This document shows positions 1 through 7,145 of a stretch of 20,434 nucleotides of DNA, piece after piece (the first letter of the stretch is position 1; every line of letters begins with the position of its first letter). Location: NCBI GenBank assembly GCA_030601965.1, contig JAUWAR010000006.1, positions 1 to 20,434 of the forward strand. The letters are read 5' to 3'. The position numbers and the translations under genes were made by a program. The notes beneath the pieces are model-generated. The model saw nothing but the letters and a program-made list of their open reading frames with translations. It had not been told where the DNA came from and searched no databases. This DNA is from a bacterium (GTDB taxonomy: Bacteria > Hydrothermota > UBA3073 > JACQXS01 > JAUWAR01).

Positions 1-242
1 ATAACATCTTTTCCATCAACATAAGTATGATTTATCCCATTTATAAAATCAAAGTTTATTTTTATGTTTTTTGATAAATCTACAATTTCTTTTTCTGCTG
101 TCAATCCATTTTTAAGTGCAAGCCAGGCAACCGCCCTATAAGTTGCCCCTGTATCTATATATTTAAAGCCAAGTCTTTTTGCTACTCCTTTTGCTGTAGT
201 GCTCTTCCCAGAACCTGCTGTGCCATCAATAGTAATAATCAT
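1..242 (-). CDS. cmk: Cytidylate kinase, N-terminal part (cut by window edge)
   Basis: Cytidylate kinase phosphorylates CMP and dCMP to the diphosphates in the cytoplasm. Reading the minus strand from ATG at 242 gives [20 protein letters not shown], with the P-loop GTAGSGKST near residues 7-15, followed by the family's [19 protein letters not shown] stretch. About 80 codons are visible; the rest lies beyond the left edge. The start codon overlaps the TGA of thiL in an ATGA arrangement, so the two are probably translationally coupled in one operon with panB and the DUF1844 gene. The P-loop plus the DTGATYRA motif is typical of Cmk rather than of other small kinases, so I am confident of the family. 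Confidence 0.9.
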   Translation of the reverse strand, partial: MIITIDGTAGSGKSTTAKGVAKRLGFKYIDTGATYRAVAWLALKNGLTAEKEIVDLSKNIKINFDFINGINHTYVDGKDV

Positions 243-1156
243 AGAACAAAATGGTCAAATCCTCCAATAGGAATTGTATTCCCTTCTTCATCTATAATTT
301 TGCATTTTGCATTTTGCATTTTACATTTTATTATTTCGCCTATTTCTGTAAATTTAACTTTTTTTAGAGCTTCTTTTAATAAGTTTTTTGGAATTGTAAA
401 TAATAGTTCAAAGTCTTCTCCACTATTCATTGCAAAATCTCGGGCTGATTTCGAGAACCTGCTTGCTATCTCTTTTGTCTCTTTATCTATGGGCAGTTTG
501 TCTCGCCAGATTTGTGCACCAACTACTGATTCGTCAAGAATGTGGGAAATGTCAATTGTAAGCCCATCAGAAATGTCTATCATAGAATTTGCAAATTGAC
601 CAATATATATGCCTTCTTTGACTCTTGGCAAAGGATTTAAATGCCTTTTTCTTAAAGGAGTGTTAATCTGATTCTGAATCGCAAGCAACCCAGCATAAGA
701 ACCTCCAAGTGTCCCTGTTACACATATAACATCCCCTATTTTTGCACCAGACCTTCTTATCATCTTTTTTGTCTCTCCGATTACGCAAATAGTAATAGAA
801 AGCACCTCTGACTTTGTAATATCACCACCAATTATTTCTACATTAAACTGTTGAGCAACATCACCTATCCCTCTATATAATTCATCAACAAGTTTTTCAT
901 CTCCTTTTGGCAAGCCAAGAGCGACAAGTGCATATTTGGGGGCTCCACCACACCCAGCAATATCCGAGATGGCAGCAGAAATACTTTTATATCCTACATC
1001 GTAATAACTAAAATAATCCATCTTAAAATGCACATTCTCAACAAAAGAATCAATTGTAGTAATCGGTATATTAGATACTTGAAAACTCTCCGCATCATCC
1101 CCAATCTTGGGAAACTGCTTTCGCAGTCCTTTTATTATTTCAATCTCAGTAGCCAT
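239..1156 (-). CDS. thiL: Thiamine-monophosphate kinase
   Basis: ThiL phosphorylates thiamine monophosphate to the diphosphate cofactor with ATP. The 305-residue product carries the family signature in order: GDDAE near residue 19, [12 protein letters not shown] (usual form TTDxLVEGVHF), [44 protein letters not shown] and [10 protein letters not shown]. Length is slightly below the usual 310-330. Near the C-terminus the peptide [10 protein letters not shown] is encoded by a TTTTGCA heptamer tract (298-332). It sits between conserved strands and looks like an in-frame repeat insertion. The ATG start has only a weak AGG-type ribosome site, supplied by the repeat-rich spacer (1157-1230) downstream of panB. 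The last codons overlap cmk. Confidence 0.95.
   Translation of the reverse strand: MATEIEIIKGLRKQFPKIGDDAESFQVSNIPITTIDSFVENVHFKMDYFSYYDVGYKSISAAISDIAGCGGAPKYALVALGLPKGDEKLVDELYRGIGDVAQQFNVEIIGGDITKSEVLSITICVIGETKKMIRRSGAKIGDVICVTGTLGGSYAGLLAIQNQINTPLRKRHLNPLPRVKEGIYIGQFANSMIDISDGLTIDISHILDESVVGAQIWRDKLPIDKETKEIASRFSKSARDFAMNSGEDFELLFTIPKNLLKEALKKVKFTEIGEIIKCKMQNAKCKIIDEEGNTIPIGGFDHFVL
298..332. repeat. Heptamer tract (TTTTGCA type) inside thiL
   Basis: Three exact TTTTGCA units followed by TTTTACA and TTTTATT, all in 7-nt register. The tract is read in frame within thiL and encodes the QNAKCK-type peptide near its C-terminus. Confidence 0.85.
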
Positions 1157-1161
1157 AAGAT

Positions 1162-1227
1162 CAAATACCTAAATGCCTAAATACCTAAAATTTAGGTGTT
1201 TTGGATTTTTGGACTTTTAGGTATTTG
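1162..1227. repeat. Inverted AAATACCT-type mini-repeat between panB and thiL
   Basis: The ends CAAATACCTAAA (1162-1173) and TTTAGGTATTTG (1216-1227) are perfect 12-bp inverted copies. The left half repeats with an 8-nt period (AAATACCT, AAATGCCT, AAATACCT). It fills the whole spacer between the two genes, could fold as an intercistronic hairpin, and supplies the only AGG-like sequence in front of thiL. Confidence 0.7.
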
Positions 1228-1230
1228 TTT

Positions 1231-2019
1231 TTAATGGTATGAGTGTGCATCGTCTGGAAATTTGCCCTCTTTTACCTCCTTTATATAGTCTTCAAATGCC
1301 TTTTCAATTATTGGTGTAAGATTTGCATATTTTTTTACAAACTTTGGAGCAAAAGTAGAATAGAGTCCAAGGAGGTCATTTACAACAAGTATCTGTCCAT
1401 CACAATCAGGACCTGCTCCAATTCCATAGATAGGCACTTGCACACTCTCTTTTATTCTTTTTGTGAGTTCTCCTGGGATTGACTCTGCTATTATAGAAAA
1501 CACACCTGCTTCATCAAGTTCTTTTGCCTGTTCAATTATTCTTTCAGCATCCTGTTCTGTCTTACCCTGAACTTTATATTCTCCCAATTTTTTAATACTC
1601 TGAGGAAGCAAGCCAATATGTCCCATCACAGGAACCCCTACAGATACAATTGCCTTTGCCCTTTTAGGCATTCCTTCAATCTTTACTCCATCTGCACCCG
1701 CCTCCTGTATAAATCTACCTGCATTTTTAATTGCAAGAGAGTTTGAGGGCTGAAATGACATATAGGGCATATCTGCAATCACCATAGCATTTTTTACACC
1801 CTGCCTCACTGCTCGTGCAGAGACAAGCATCTCATTCATTGTAACAAAAAGAGTGGAATCCTGTCCCATCACAGTCATCCCAAAAGAATCCCCAACAACT
1901 ATGATTTCAACACCCATCTTATCCTCAAGAACTGCAGTAGGATAATCATAAGCAGTAAGGAGAGCCACCTTCTCTCCTCTCTTCTTCATTTCCTCAAGAG
2001 TTTTAATAGTTATGGTCAT
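1231..2019 (-). CDS. panB: 3-methyl-2-oxobutanoate hydroxymethyltransferase
   Basis: PanB (ketopantoate hydroxymethyltransferase) makes ketopantoate from 2-oxoisovalerate and methylenetetrahydrofolate, the first committed step to pantothenate and coenzyme A. The 262-residue product is the usual length and shows LLTAYDYPTA near residue 20, VVGDSFGMTVMGQDST, the VIADMPYMSFQ stretch, GADGVKIEG, PVMGHIGLLPQS and GIGAGPDCDGQILVVNDLLG. These cover the metal-binding Asp and the active-site segments. The ATG start overlaps the TGA of the upstream DUF1844 gene by 4 nt, which suggests coupled translation. No panC or panD is visible nearby. Confidence 0.96.
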   Translation of the reverse strand: MTITIKTLEEMKKRGEKVALLTAYDYPTAVLEDKMGVEIIVVGDSFGMTVMGQDSTLFVTMNEMLVSARAVRQGVKNAMVIADMPYMSFQPSNSLAIKNAGRFIQEAGADGVKIEGMPKRAKAIVSVGVPVMGHIGLLPQSIKKLGEYKVQGKTEQDAERIIEQAKELDEAGVFSIIAESIPGELTKRIKESVQVPIYGIGAGPDCDGQILVVNDLLGLYSTFAPKFVKKYANLTPIIEKAFEDYIKEVKEGKFPDDAHSYH

Positions 2020-2303
2020 TTTTTCTCACTTGCCTTTACATAAGACAATTTCAAATCTGTCAGGGCGCTCTCAAGAAATCGTTCCTCATCCTTTGTAAGA
2101 TTTCCCCTTGTTTTCTCTTTTATTATGTCAAGTGAATCAATGCTATATTTTGCAAGTTCAAGATTTTTCTCAACTTTATCTGTTATTGGATTTTTCATTA
2201 CACCTAAATGTTGAAGTGCAATAGTCATAAGAAAATAGATAAGACTTATAAATGATGCCTCTGGAACCTTGCCCTGTGGACTTTCTTCTTTTTTCTCTTT
2301 CAT
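2016..2303 (-). CDS. DUF1844 family protein
   Basis: A small soluble protein of about 95 residues. The segment from ASFISLIYFLMTIALQHLGV through NPITDKVEKNLELAKYSIDS to EKTRGNLTKDEERFLE matches the DUF1844 pattern, whose function is unknown. The start is set by the ribosome site: GGGAGG lies about 6 nt before ATG at 2303. An in-frame TTG at 2324 is possible but would place that GGGAGG inside the gene. It is the first gene of the minus operon and overlaps panB by 4 nt. The hydrophobic helix near residues 20-35 could be amphipathic rather than a true membrane segment. Confidence 0.85.
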   Translation of the reverse strand: MKEKKEESPQGKVPEASFISLIYFLMTIALQHLGVMKNPITDKVEKNLELAKYSIDSLDIIKEKTRGNLTKDEERFLESALTDLKLSYVKASEKK

Positions 2304-2325
2304 TTGTGCCTCCCAATCCACCAAT

Positions 2326-2385
2326 TGTAGGAGGGGTTTTCTAACCCCGATAGACTGATATCGGGACAGGAATGTCCCTCCTACA
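2326..2385. repeat. Dispersed palindromic repeat in the DUF1844 operon leader
   Basis: Outer arms TGTAGGAGGG (2326-2335) and CCCTCCTACA (2376-2385) are perfect inverted copies. An inner pair, CCCGATA (2346-2352) and TATCGGG (2359-2365), is also perfect. This GTAGGAGGG...CCCTCCTAC layout is a common type of dispersed repeat in candidate-phylum genomes (from memory). Given the predicted minus-strand promoter it lies right at the 5' end of the operon mRNA. Confidence 0.75.
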
Positions 2386-2394
2386 GAATATTCT

Positions 2395-2422
2395 TTTATA
2401 GCAGAATAGAAACATAAGTCAA
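2395..2422 (-). promoter_or_regulatory. Promoter for the DUF1844-panB-thiL-cmk operon
   Basis: On the minus strand TTGACT (2422-2417), a 16-nt spacer and TATAAA (2400-2395) form a good sigma-70-type promoter. The expected start is near 2388, just before the palindromic repeat. Confidence 0.65.
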
Positions 2423-2439
2423 GAAAAATCTGAATTTTG

Positions 2440-2468
2440 TTGACATAGGTCTATATAGAGACTATACA
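2440..2468 (+). promoter_or_regulatory. uvrB promoter with operator-like dyad
   Basis: A perfect TTGACA (2440-2445), a 17-nt spacer and TATACA (2463-2468) predict transcription starting at about 2475, at or next to the GTG start codon. The spacer ends in the near-palindrome GTCTATATAGAGAC (2449-2462, 12 of 14 positions symmetric). It could be a repressor site such as a lineage-specific SOS box; that role is inference. Confidence 0.6.
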
Positions 2469-2475
2469 TAAGATA

Positions 2476-4461
2476 GTGGCATTTAAACTTACCTCAAAAT
2501 ACTCTCCAAAGGGAGACCAGCCAGAAGCAATTAATGGGCTTGTAGAGAGTGTAAAGTCTGGCTCTAAATATCAGACACTTTTGGGTATTACGGGTTGCGG
2601 AAAGACATTTACTATAGCAAATGTAATAGAGAAACTACAAAGACCTACACTTGTTATCTCTCATAATAAGACACTTGCCGCACAGTTATACGGTGAATTT
2701 AAAGGATTTTTTTCACAAAATGCTGTTGAATATTTTATCTCATATTACGATTACTATCAACCAGAGGCATATCTCCCTACTACAGATGTCTATATAGAAA
2801 AGGATGCCTCTATAAATGATGAGATAGATAGATTGAGACTTAAAGCCACCTCTTCTTTGCTTGAAAAAGGGGATGTGATAATAGTAGCATCAGTCTCCTG
2901 TATTTACGGGCTTGGTTCACCAAAAGATTATAGAAATCTGCTTGTTAGAGTGAAAATTGGAGAACATAAAGATAGAGATGAATTATTAAGAGAGCTTGTA
3001 GATATTCATTATACGAGAAACGATATAGAGTTTGCAAGAGGCACATTTAGAGTAAAGGGCGATGTAGTAGAAATTCATCCTGCATACGAAGAGACAGGGA
3101 TAAAAATAGAATTCTTTGGTGATGAGATCACAGGAATTGCTGTGATTAATACCTTGACAGGTAAGATAATTCAGAAACCAGAATGGTTGCATATATATCC
3201 TGCAAAACATTTTGTTACAACAAGACCAAGTATTGAAAATGCTATAAAATTTATAGAACAAGAATTAGAGGAAAGACTCAAGTATTTCAGGTCTAAAGGG
3301 AAGTTGCTTGAAGCCCAAAGACTTGAAACAAGGACAAAATATGACATTGAGATGTTAAGAGAGGTGGGTTATTGCTCAGGGGTAGAAAACTACTCAAGAC
3401 ATTTATCAGGTAGAGCGCCAGGTGAAAGACCATCCTGCTTACTTGACTATTTTCCTGAAGATTATCTTGTAATTATAGATGAGTCTCATGTAACAATTCC
3501 TCAACTCAATAGTATGTATAAGGGAGACAGAGCAAGAAAGGAGACACTTGTTGAATATGGTTTCAGGCTTCCATCAGCTCTTGATAATAGACCACTTAAA
3601 TTTCCCGAATTTGAAAAATTAGTAAACCCTGTCATATTTACATCAGCAACTCCGGGACCATTTGAATATAAATGCTCAAGCAAAATAATTGAACAGATAA
3701 TAAGACCCACCGGTCTTATTGACCCTAAAATAACAGTAAGACCCATTGAACATCAGATAGATGACCTTGTTGACGAGATAAGAAAGAGGACTGAAAAAGG
3801 AGAGAGAATACTTGTTACAACCCTTACAAAGCGAATGGCTGAGGATTTAGCAGATTATTTATTAAGGGAAGACATAAAGGTAAGGTATTTGCATTCAGAG
3901 ATTAATTCAATAGATAGAGTAGAGATTTTAAGGGGATTAAGACTTCAGGATTTTGACTGTCTTGTTGGAATAAATTTATTAAGAGAGGGTCTTGACCTTC
4001 CAGAGGTCTCACTTGTTACTATCCTTGATGCTGATAAACAGGGGTTTTTGAGGTCATTCACATCTCTTATACAGACAGCAGGCAGAGCTGCAAGGAATGT
4101 AAATGGTGAAGTTATAATGTATGCAGACAACATAACAGATTCAATGAAAGGGGTAATCAGAGAGACTGAAAGGAGGCGAAAGGTCCAGATTGAGTATAAT
4201 AGAAAGCACAATATAACCCCCACAACAATTTATAAGACCAGAGAGGAGATATTAAGCACAACCTCTATCGCCGATAGTGGCAAAGAGACATTTCAGGTTG
4301 AAGAAAAGGAAGAAGAATACTTATCTGGAATTGACAGACTTGCAAAGATAAAGGAACTTGAAAAGGCGATGAAGAAATATGCAGAGGAGTTGGAGTTTGA
4401 AAAGGCAGTAAAGGTAAGGGATAGGATAAGGAGGCTCAAGACTGGAGTGAAGAAATATTGA
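2476..4461 (+). CDS. uvrB: Excinuclease ABC subunit B
   Basis: UvrB is the DNA helicase-like damage verification subunit of nucleotide excision repair, loaded by UvrA and paired with the UvrC nuclease. The 661-residue product has the normal length and order: KGDQPEAI near residue 12, Walker A GITGCGKT at 37-44 (Cys41 where Ser is usual), the [13 protein letters not shown] beta-hairpin, [11 protein letters not shown], the [16 protein letters not shown]-like box, SATPGPFE, the [17 protein letters not shown] helicase motif, QTAGRAARN, and a C-terminal UVR domain ([22 protein letters not shown]). The GTG start has no Shine-Dalgarno sequence, and the predicted transcription start makes the message leaderless. 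It diverges from the DUF1844 operon. Confidence 0.98.
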   Translation: MAFKLTSKYSPKGDQPEAINGLVESVKSGSKYQTLLGITGCGKTFTIANVIEKLQRPTLVISHNKTLAAQLYGEFKGFFSQNAVEYFISYYDYYQPEAYLPTTDVYIEKDASINDEIDRLRLKATSSLLEKGDVIIVASVSCIYGLGSPKDYRNLLVRVKIGEHKDRDELLRELVDIHYTRNDIEFARGTFRVKGDVVEIHPAYEETGIKIEFFGDEITGIAVINTLTGKIIQKPEWLHIYPAKHFVTTRPSIENAIKFIEQELEERLKYFRSKGKLLEAQRLETRTKYDIEMLREVGYCSGVENYSRHLSGRAPGERPSCLLDYFPEDYLVIIDESHVTIPQLNSMYKGDRARKETLVEYGFRLPSALDNRPLKFPEFEKLVNPVIFTSATPGPFEYKCSSKIIEQIIRPTGLIDPKITVRPIEHQIDDLVDEIRKRTEKGERILVTTLTKRMAEDLADYLLREDIKVRYLHSEINSIDRVEILRGLRLQDFDCLVGINLLREGLDLPEVSLVTILDADKQGFLRSFTSLIQTAGRAARNVNGEVIMYADNITDSMKGVIRETERRRKVQIEYNRKHNITPTTIYKTREEILSTTSIADSGKETFQVEEKEEEYLSGIDRLAKIKELEKAMKKYAEELEFEKAVKVRDRIRRLKTGVKKY

Positions 4462-4486
4462 CTTTTTTCTGAAAAGATTGTATGAA
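4458..4486 (+). promoter_or_regulatory. Promoter of the LpxB-like gene
   Basis: TTGACT (4458-4463), a 17-nt spacer and TATGAA (4481-4486) predict a start at 4493, exactly the A of an ATG. The promoter begins inside the uvrB stop codon region. Confidence 0.5.
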
Positions 4487-4492
4487 AAATCT

Positions 4493-5665
4493 ATGATTTT
4501 CTTATCTCTCAGCAATTGCTATGGAGAAGATAGGTCGGGTGCACTTATCTTAAAAGAACTAAAAACCAAGATACCAAGATGCCAAGTCCTTGGTGCACCG
4601 CTTATCTCTCAAGGTGAAGAATATTTAAAAAGAGGGATAAAAGTTATAACAAAAGCACCTCTTCCACCATCAGGTGGTTTCCCTACACGGTCATTCAAAT
4701 ACTTAATACTTGATATCTTGAACTCAAGACTTATCCCAATTAGATATTTCTATACTCTCAAAAAATGGAGGGAGAAAACTATTAGTGCAATTGTAGTTGG
4801 TGATGTTTTCTTGCTTATTTTGGGAACACTTGCTTTAAAAAAAAGATTATTTTTCCTTGCACCCTGTAAGTCAGATCATCAAAATCCACATTATGCAATA
4901 GAAAGATTTATTGTAAAAAGACTCGCATCTGTAATCTTTACCCACGATGAATATACCGCCTCAAACTTGTGTAAACAAGGCATAAACGCCCTGTTTCTTG
5001 GTAATCCAATGATGGACGAACTTATACAGAATTCAGAATTCAGAATTCAGAATTCAGAATTTAAAATAGGTATACTACCTGGTAGTAGAGATGAGTCTTA
5101 TAATAATTTTAAGAAGATTCTTAAAGTAGTAGAATTATTATCCACACATCCCACATCTCACATCCCACAGCCCATAACATTTCTTGTTGCTGTTTCAGAA
5201 AGACTTGATGTTGAAAAACTTGCATCTGTAGTCCAGAAAGACCCCCGCCAAGATGGCTATGCCACCACTGGTAACACAGGCTTCCAGCCTGTGAAAAGAA
5301 AAGAAATTTTATTCTTTAAGAACACCTTCGCTTCAGTAATAAAGAGTTCGGATATTATAATAGGACTTGCAGGCACGGCAAATGAGCAGACAGCGGGTCT
5401 TGGAAAACCTATAGTCTCATTTGCTGGCACAGGTCCACAGACCACTAAAAAGAGAATGAAAAATCAGGAAAGACTTCTTGGAGGTGCATTAAAATTTGTA
5501 GAAGACTTTCCAAATGGGGTGGTAAGAGAGATAAACTTGGTTCTTGACAACCCAGAGATTAGGGAACAAAGAGGCAGGATTGGAATAGACAGAATGGGAC
5601 CTCCTGGAGGTGCAAAGAGAATTGCGGAATATATATTAGAAGTAAAAGGGCTACCTACCTCTTGA
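4493..5665 (+). CDS. Lipid-A-disaccharide synthase-related glycosyltransferase (TIGR03492 type)
   Basis: This resembles the TIGR03492 family, a GT-B relative of LpxB whose substrate is unsettled. Visible motifs: LSNCYGEDRSGALI at the N-terminus (family SNGHGED), LPPSGGFPTRS, VGDVFLL, FLAPCKSDH, FTHDEYTA...FLGNPMMDEL, GILPGSRDES, and in the C-terminal half DIIIGLAGTANEQTAGLGKPIVSFAGTGPQ. I prefer ATG 4493 because the family begins just before SNGHGED and the promoter fits a leaderless message; TTG at 4478 is the alternative. At least three stretches look like repeat insertions in frame: QNSEFRIQNSEF (5028-5061), HPTSHIP (5149-5176) and RQDGYATTGNTGFQPV (about 5245-5296). All fall in loops between conserved blocks, so the fold may survive. 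Confidence 0.85.
   Translation: MIFLSLSNCYGEDRSGALILKELKTKIPRCQVLGAPLISQGEEYLKRGIKVITKAPLPPSGGFPTRSFKYLILDILNSRLIPIRYFYTLKKWREKTISAIVVGDVFLLILGTLALKKRLFFLAPCKSDHQNPHYAIERFIVKRLASVIFTHDEYTASNLCKQGINALFLGNPMMDELIQNSEFRIQNSEFKIGILPGSRDESYNNFKKILKVVELLSTHPTSHIPQPITFLVAVSERLDVEKLASVVQKDPRQDGYATTGNTGFQPVKRKEILFFKNTFASVIKSSDIIIGLAGTANEQTAGLGKPIVSFAGTGPQTTKKRMKNQERLLGGALKFVEDFPNGVVREINLVLDNPEIREQRGRIGIDRMGPPGGAKRIAEYILEVKGLPTS
5028..5061. repeat. Heptamer tract (AGAATTC) inside the LpxB-like gene
   Basis: Four exact AGAATTC units and a fifth differing at its last base, in frame, encoding QNSEFRIQNSEF. Confidence 0.9.
5149..5176. repeat. Heptamer tract (TCCCACA type) inside the LpxB-like gene
   Basis: TCCCACA, TCTCACA, TCCCACA, GCCCATA in 7-nt register, in frame, encoding an HPTSHIPQP-type peptide. 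Confidence 0.7.
5245..5296. repeat. Dispersed GCCAAGATGGC / TGFQPV-type repeat inside the LpxB-like gene
   Basis: The stretch contains GCCAAGATGGCTATGCC followed by ACAGGCTTCCAGCCTGTG, whose ends are inverted copies (ACAGGCT/AGCCTGT). Translated, it gives GYATTGNTGFQPV, a peptide I recognise as a frequent by-product of dispersed repeats in candidate-phylum genomes. The GCCAAGATGGC core recurs at 20419-20429 in this window. Confidence 0.65.
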
Positions 5666-5686
5666 AGATAGATAGCCCGTACTTTT
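5648..5686. terminator. Bidirectional terminator between convergent genes
   Basis: GGGCTA (5648-5653) pairs with TAGCCC (5673-5678), and the stem can be extended inward with one bulge. The loop contains the stop codon of the LpxB-like gene. The plus side is followed by GTACTTTT; the minus side is followed by TTTTA. It lies between two converging genes, so two-way use is likely. Confidence 0.6.
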
Positions 5687-5698
5687 CACAATACAAGA

Positions 5699-6655
5699 TT
5701 ATCGGATTGAAAGTCCAACTCCAGCTGAGTATGATGGGTATTTACCTATATTATAGTCCGCATTGATATTGAGAATAAACACTTTCAGTTTTAGACCCAC
5801 TACAGTCCTAAACCCATTCTCTCCCGTGAAAGAAAGTTCTACTTTGTCGCTTTGCGGATTCCCAGTAATAGGGTCTGGATATACAAAATTGTATGTAAAG
5901 TCCATCTTTGTATTCTCAAACCCAAGTCCAAAGTAAGGGGTGAGACCAATAATTGGAATAGGTAGTTTTTTACTCACATGCAAGTTGAAGTTAGTATTAT
6001 TACAAGTCACTATACCACCAACTTTAAATGATTGGTATGTAAACTGAGCTGCTATATTAACGGGTAATTTAGGTATAAAAGGAAGAGCATTAAAATTCTG
6101 CTTCAAACCCAACCCCAATAGTGATATATTAGTCTCTTCAAAGGGAACTGATATAAAGCGAATCATGAGCTCAGACCCTTTGAAAATACCGACATTAAGC
6201 TGTGGTACCAGAAGAGGTATCACAGGTATATCAAGACCACCAGGTAGTGTCTCGGGAATGTAATAAGTATTCACAGGTGGCACAGGAGTTGTTCCTTGCT
6301 CATCTCCAAATATAGTGCTTGATTCTACATCAGTAAAAGTGGTATCTACATCACCAGTCGTAGGGTCAGCAGTTAAAGTCAATACACTATAAGTCGCTGT
6401 TTTAGCATCATCTGGAATTGGCACCCACATAACTCTGGTTCCAAGGTCAAATCCAAGTGTCTTGTGTGCAGCAGCTGTATGATATAGACCGCTATTCATA
6501 GCAGTTCCGAAACCTGTTACAAGTGGCTTTGTGTAATTTTCTACGAGATCCTCACTCATTTCCTCTATGAGCTCTTCTATGGATTTCCCGTAGCTTATAT
6601 TTACCACAAACAATGGAACCAGAAACAAACCAACTATCAATCTACATTTACGCAT
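5699..6655 (-). CDS. Outer membrane beta-barrel protein, DUF6588-like
   Basis: A 318-residue exported protein of unknown function. Residues 1-23 form a signal peptide (MRKCR, then LIVGLFLVPLFVVNISYG). After it come KPLVTGFGTAMNSGLYHTA and HKTLGFDLGTRV, a pattern I associate with the DUF6588 family of Bacteroidota-type outer membrane proteins. The C-terminal half is a series of alternating strands (FNLHVSKKLP, GLTPYFGLGFENTK, FRTVVGLKLKV, FILNINADYNIG) ending in an aromatic-poor YSAGVGLSIR. The ribosome site GGGGG sits 4-5 nt before ATG. Upstream lies an unusual leader with a small ORF and a hairpin. It could instead be a generic porin-like barrel; substrate and partners are unknown. Confidence 0.7.
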   Translation of the reverse strand: MRKCRLIVGLFLVPLFVVNISYGKSIEELIEEMSEDLVENYTKPLVTGFGTAMNSGLYHTAAAHKTLGFDLGTRVMWVPIPDDAKTATYSVLTLTADPTTGDVDTTFTDVESSTIFGDEQGTTPVPPVNTYYIPETLPGGLDIPVIPLLVPQLNVGIFKGSELMIRFISVPFEETNISLLGLGLKQNFNALPFIPKLPVNIAAQFTYQSFKVGGIVTCNNTNFNLHVSKKLPIPIIGLTPYFGLGFENTKMDFTYNFVYPDPITGNPQSDKVELSFTGENGFRTVVGLKLKVFILNINADYNIGKYPSYSAGVGLSIR

Positions 6656-6664
6656 CTTACCCCC

Positions 6665-6696
6665 TTTAGTCTGAGTCCCATTGGCCTCAGGCTAAA
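6665..6696 (-). promoter_or_regulatory. Leader hairpin directly before the barrel gene
   Basis: On the minus strand TTTAGCCTGAG (6696-6686) and CTCAGACTAAA (6675-6665) pair with one mismatch over 11 bp around a 10-nt loop, ending just before the GGGGG ribosome site. There is no U-run, so it looks like a translational or RNA-stability element rather than a terminator. Confidence 0.55.
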
Positions 6697-6703
6697 ACTG
6701 TTT

Positions 6704-6790
6704 TTATAGTTTTTGTGAAAGACGTGTTTTACTCTCTTCCTGCTCTTTCACTCGGCAGTCGAGAATTGCTCTTGCTATCAGTTGCTCCAT
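6704..6790 (-). CDS. Small leader ORF, 28 residues
   Basis: Minus-strand ATG at 6790 is preceded by a perfect AAGGAGGT ribosome site 7 nt away, the strongest in the window. It reads 28 codons (starting MEQLIARAILDCRVKEQ, ending TRLSQKL) to TAA at 6704. The product is charged, probably helical and without a signal peptide; I do not recognise it. It lies between the predicted promoter region and the leader hairpin of the barrel gene, so it may be a regulatory leader peptide or a small protein in its own right. Confidence 0.5.
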   Translation of the reverse strand: MEQLIARAILDCRVKEQEESKTRLSQKL

Positions 6791-6843
6791 AGGCACTACC
6801 TCCTTCCTTTGTTAAAGTATCTCTTCTATTCATAGATTCTCTC

Positions 6844-6864
6844 ATAAGTTTCGTAGAAACTTAT
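6844..6864. promoter_or_regulatory. Perfect 21-bp operator-like palindrome
   Basis: ATAAGTTTC (6844-6852), GTA, GAAACTTAT (6856-6864): the 9-bp arms are exact inverted copies. On the minus strand it overlaps a -10-like TATAAG and follows a TTGACA (6885-6880), though those two are only 14 nt apart. A dimeric repressor or activator site for the small ORF and barrel gene is likely. Confidence 0.55.
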
Positions 6865-6885
6865 ACATTTCCCAATTTTTGTCAA

Positions 6886-6994
6886 CAGGCTGACCGAGAA
6901 CTCAAATTTTGAACATTTTTGAAAAATAAAATCCTTTATTTATGCGGGTTTCTGAGATTGAGTTTTTGCAAAATAACCATTCTCGGTCACCCTG
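6886..6994. mobile_element. MITE-like element, 109 bp, with target duplication
   Basis: Terminal inverted repeats CAGGCTGACCGAGAA (6886-6900) and TTCTCGGTCACCCTG (6980-6994) match at 14 of 15 positions. The element is flanked on both sides by TCAA (6882-6885 and 6995-6998), consistent with a 4-bp target-site duplication. There is no coding capacity, so a transposase elsewhere would have to move it. Confidence 0.65.
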
Positions 6995-7020
6995 TCAAGT
7001 TTTTTTCTTTTTTTGTTATC

Positions 7021-7066
7021 GCAAAGCGAAAATGTCCCCTTTTTCTGCAAAGCATGAATGTCCCCT
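7021..7066. repeat. Direct repeat GCAAAGC-n3-AATGTCCCCT, two copies
   Basis: Two 20-bp copies (7021-7040 and 7047-7066) differ only in three middle bases and start 26 nt apart. Such tandem sites resemble multiple transposase-binding sites at the ends of some insertion sequences, so this may be an IS-end remnant; that reading is inference. Confidence 0.5.
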
Positions 7067-7145
7067 ATTAGAGTAACCGCTTAAAAATCAAATACTTATG
7101 CTATTATTAGAGAAAAAATCTAAAAATTTCCTGCAAAAACTTGTT

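Noticed and set aside
298..332. The tandem repeat tracts as CRISPR arrays
   Set aside because: Units are 7 nt with no spacers, unit sequence differs between loci, and no cas genes are present.
300..599. 99-residue ORF on the plus strand opposite thiL
   Set aside because: It is antisense to conserved thiL codons and its start is the TTTTGCA repeat read backwards ([10 protein letters not shown]); a shadow.
4664..4684. CCACCATCAGGTGG palindrome in the LpxB-like gene as another inserted repeat
   Set aside because: It encodes LPPSGGF, which is a native conserved motif of the TIGR03492 family, so the palindrome is incidental.
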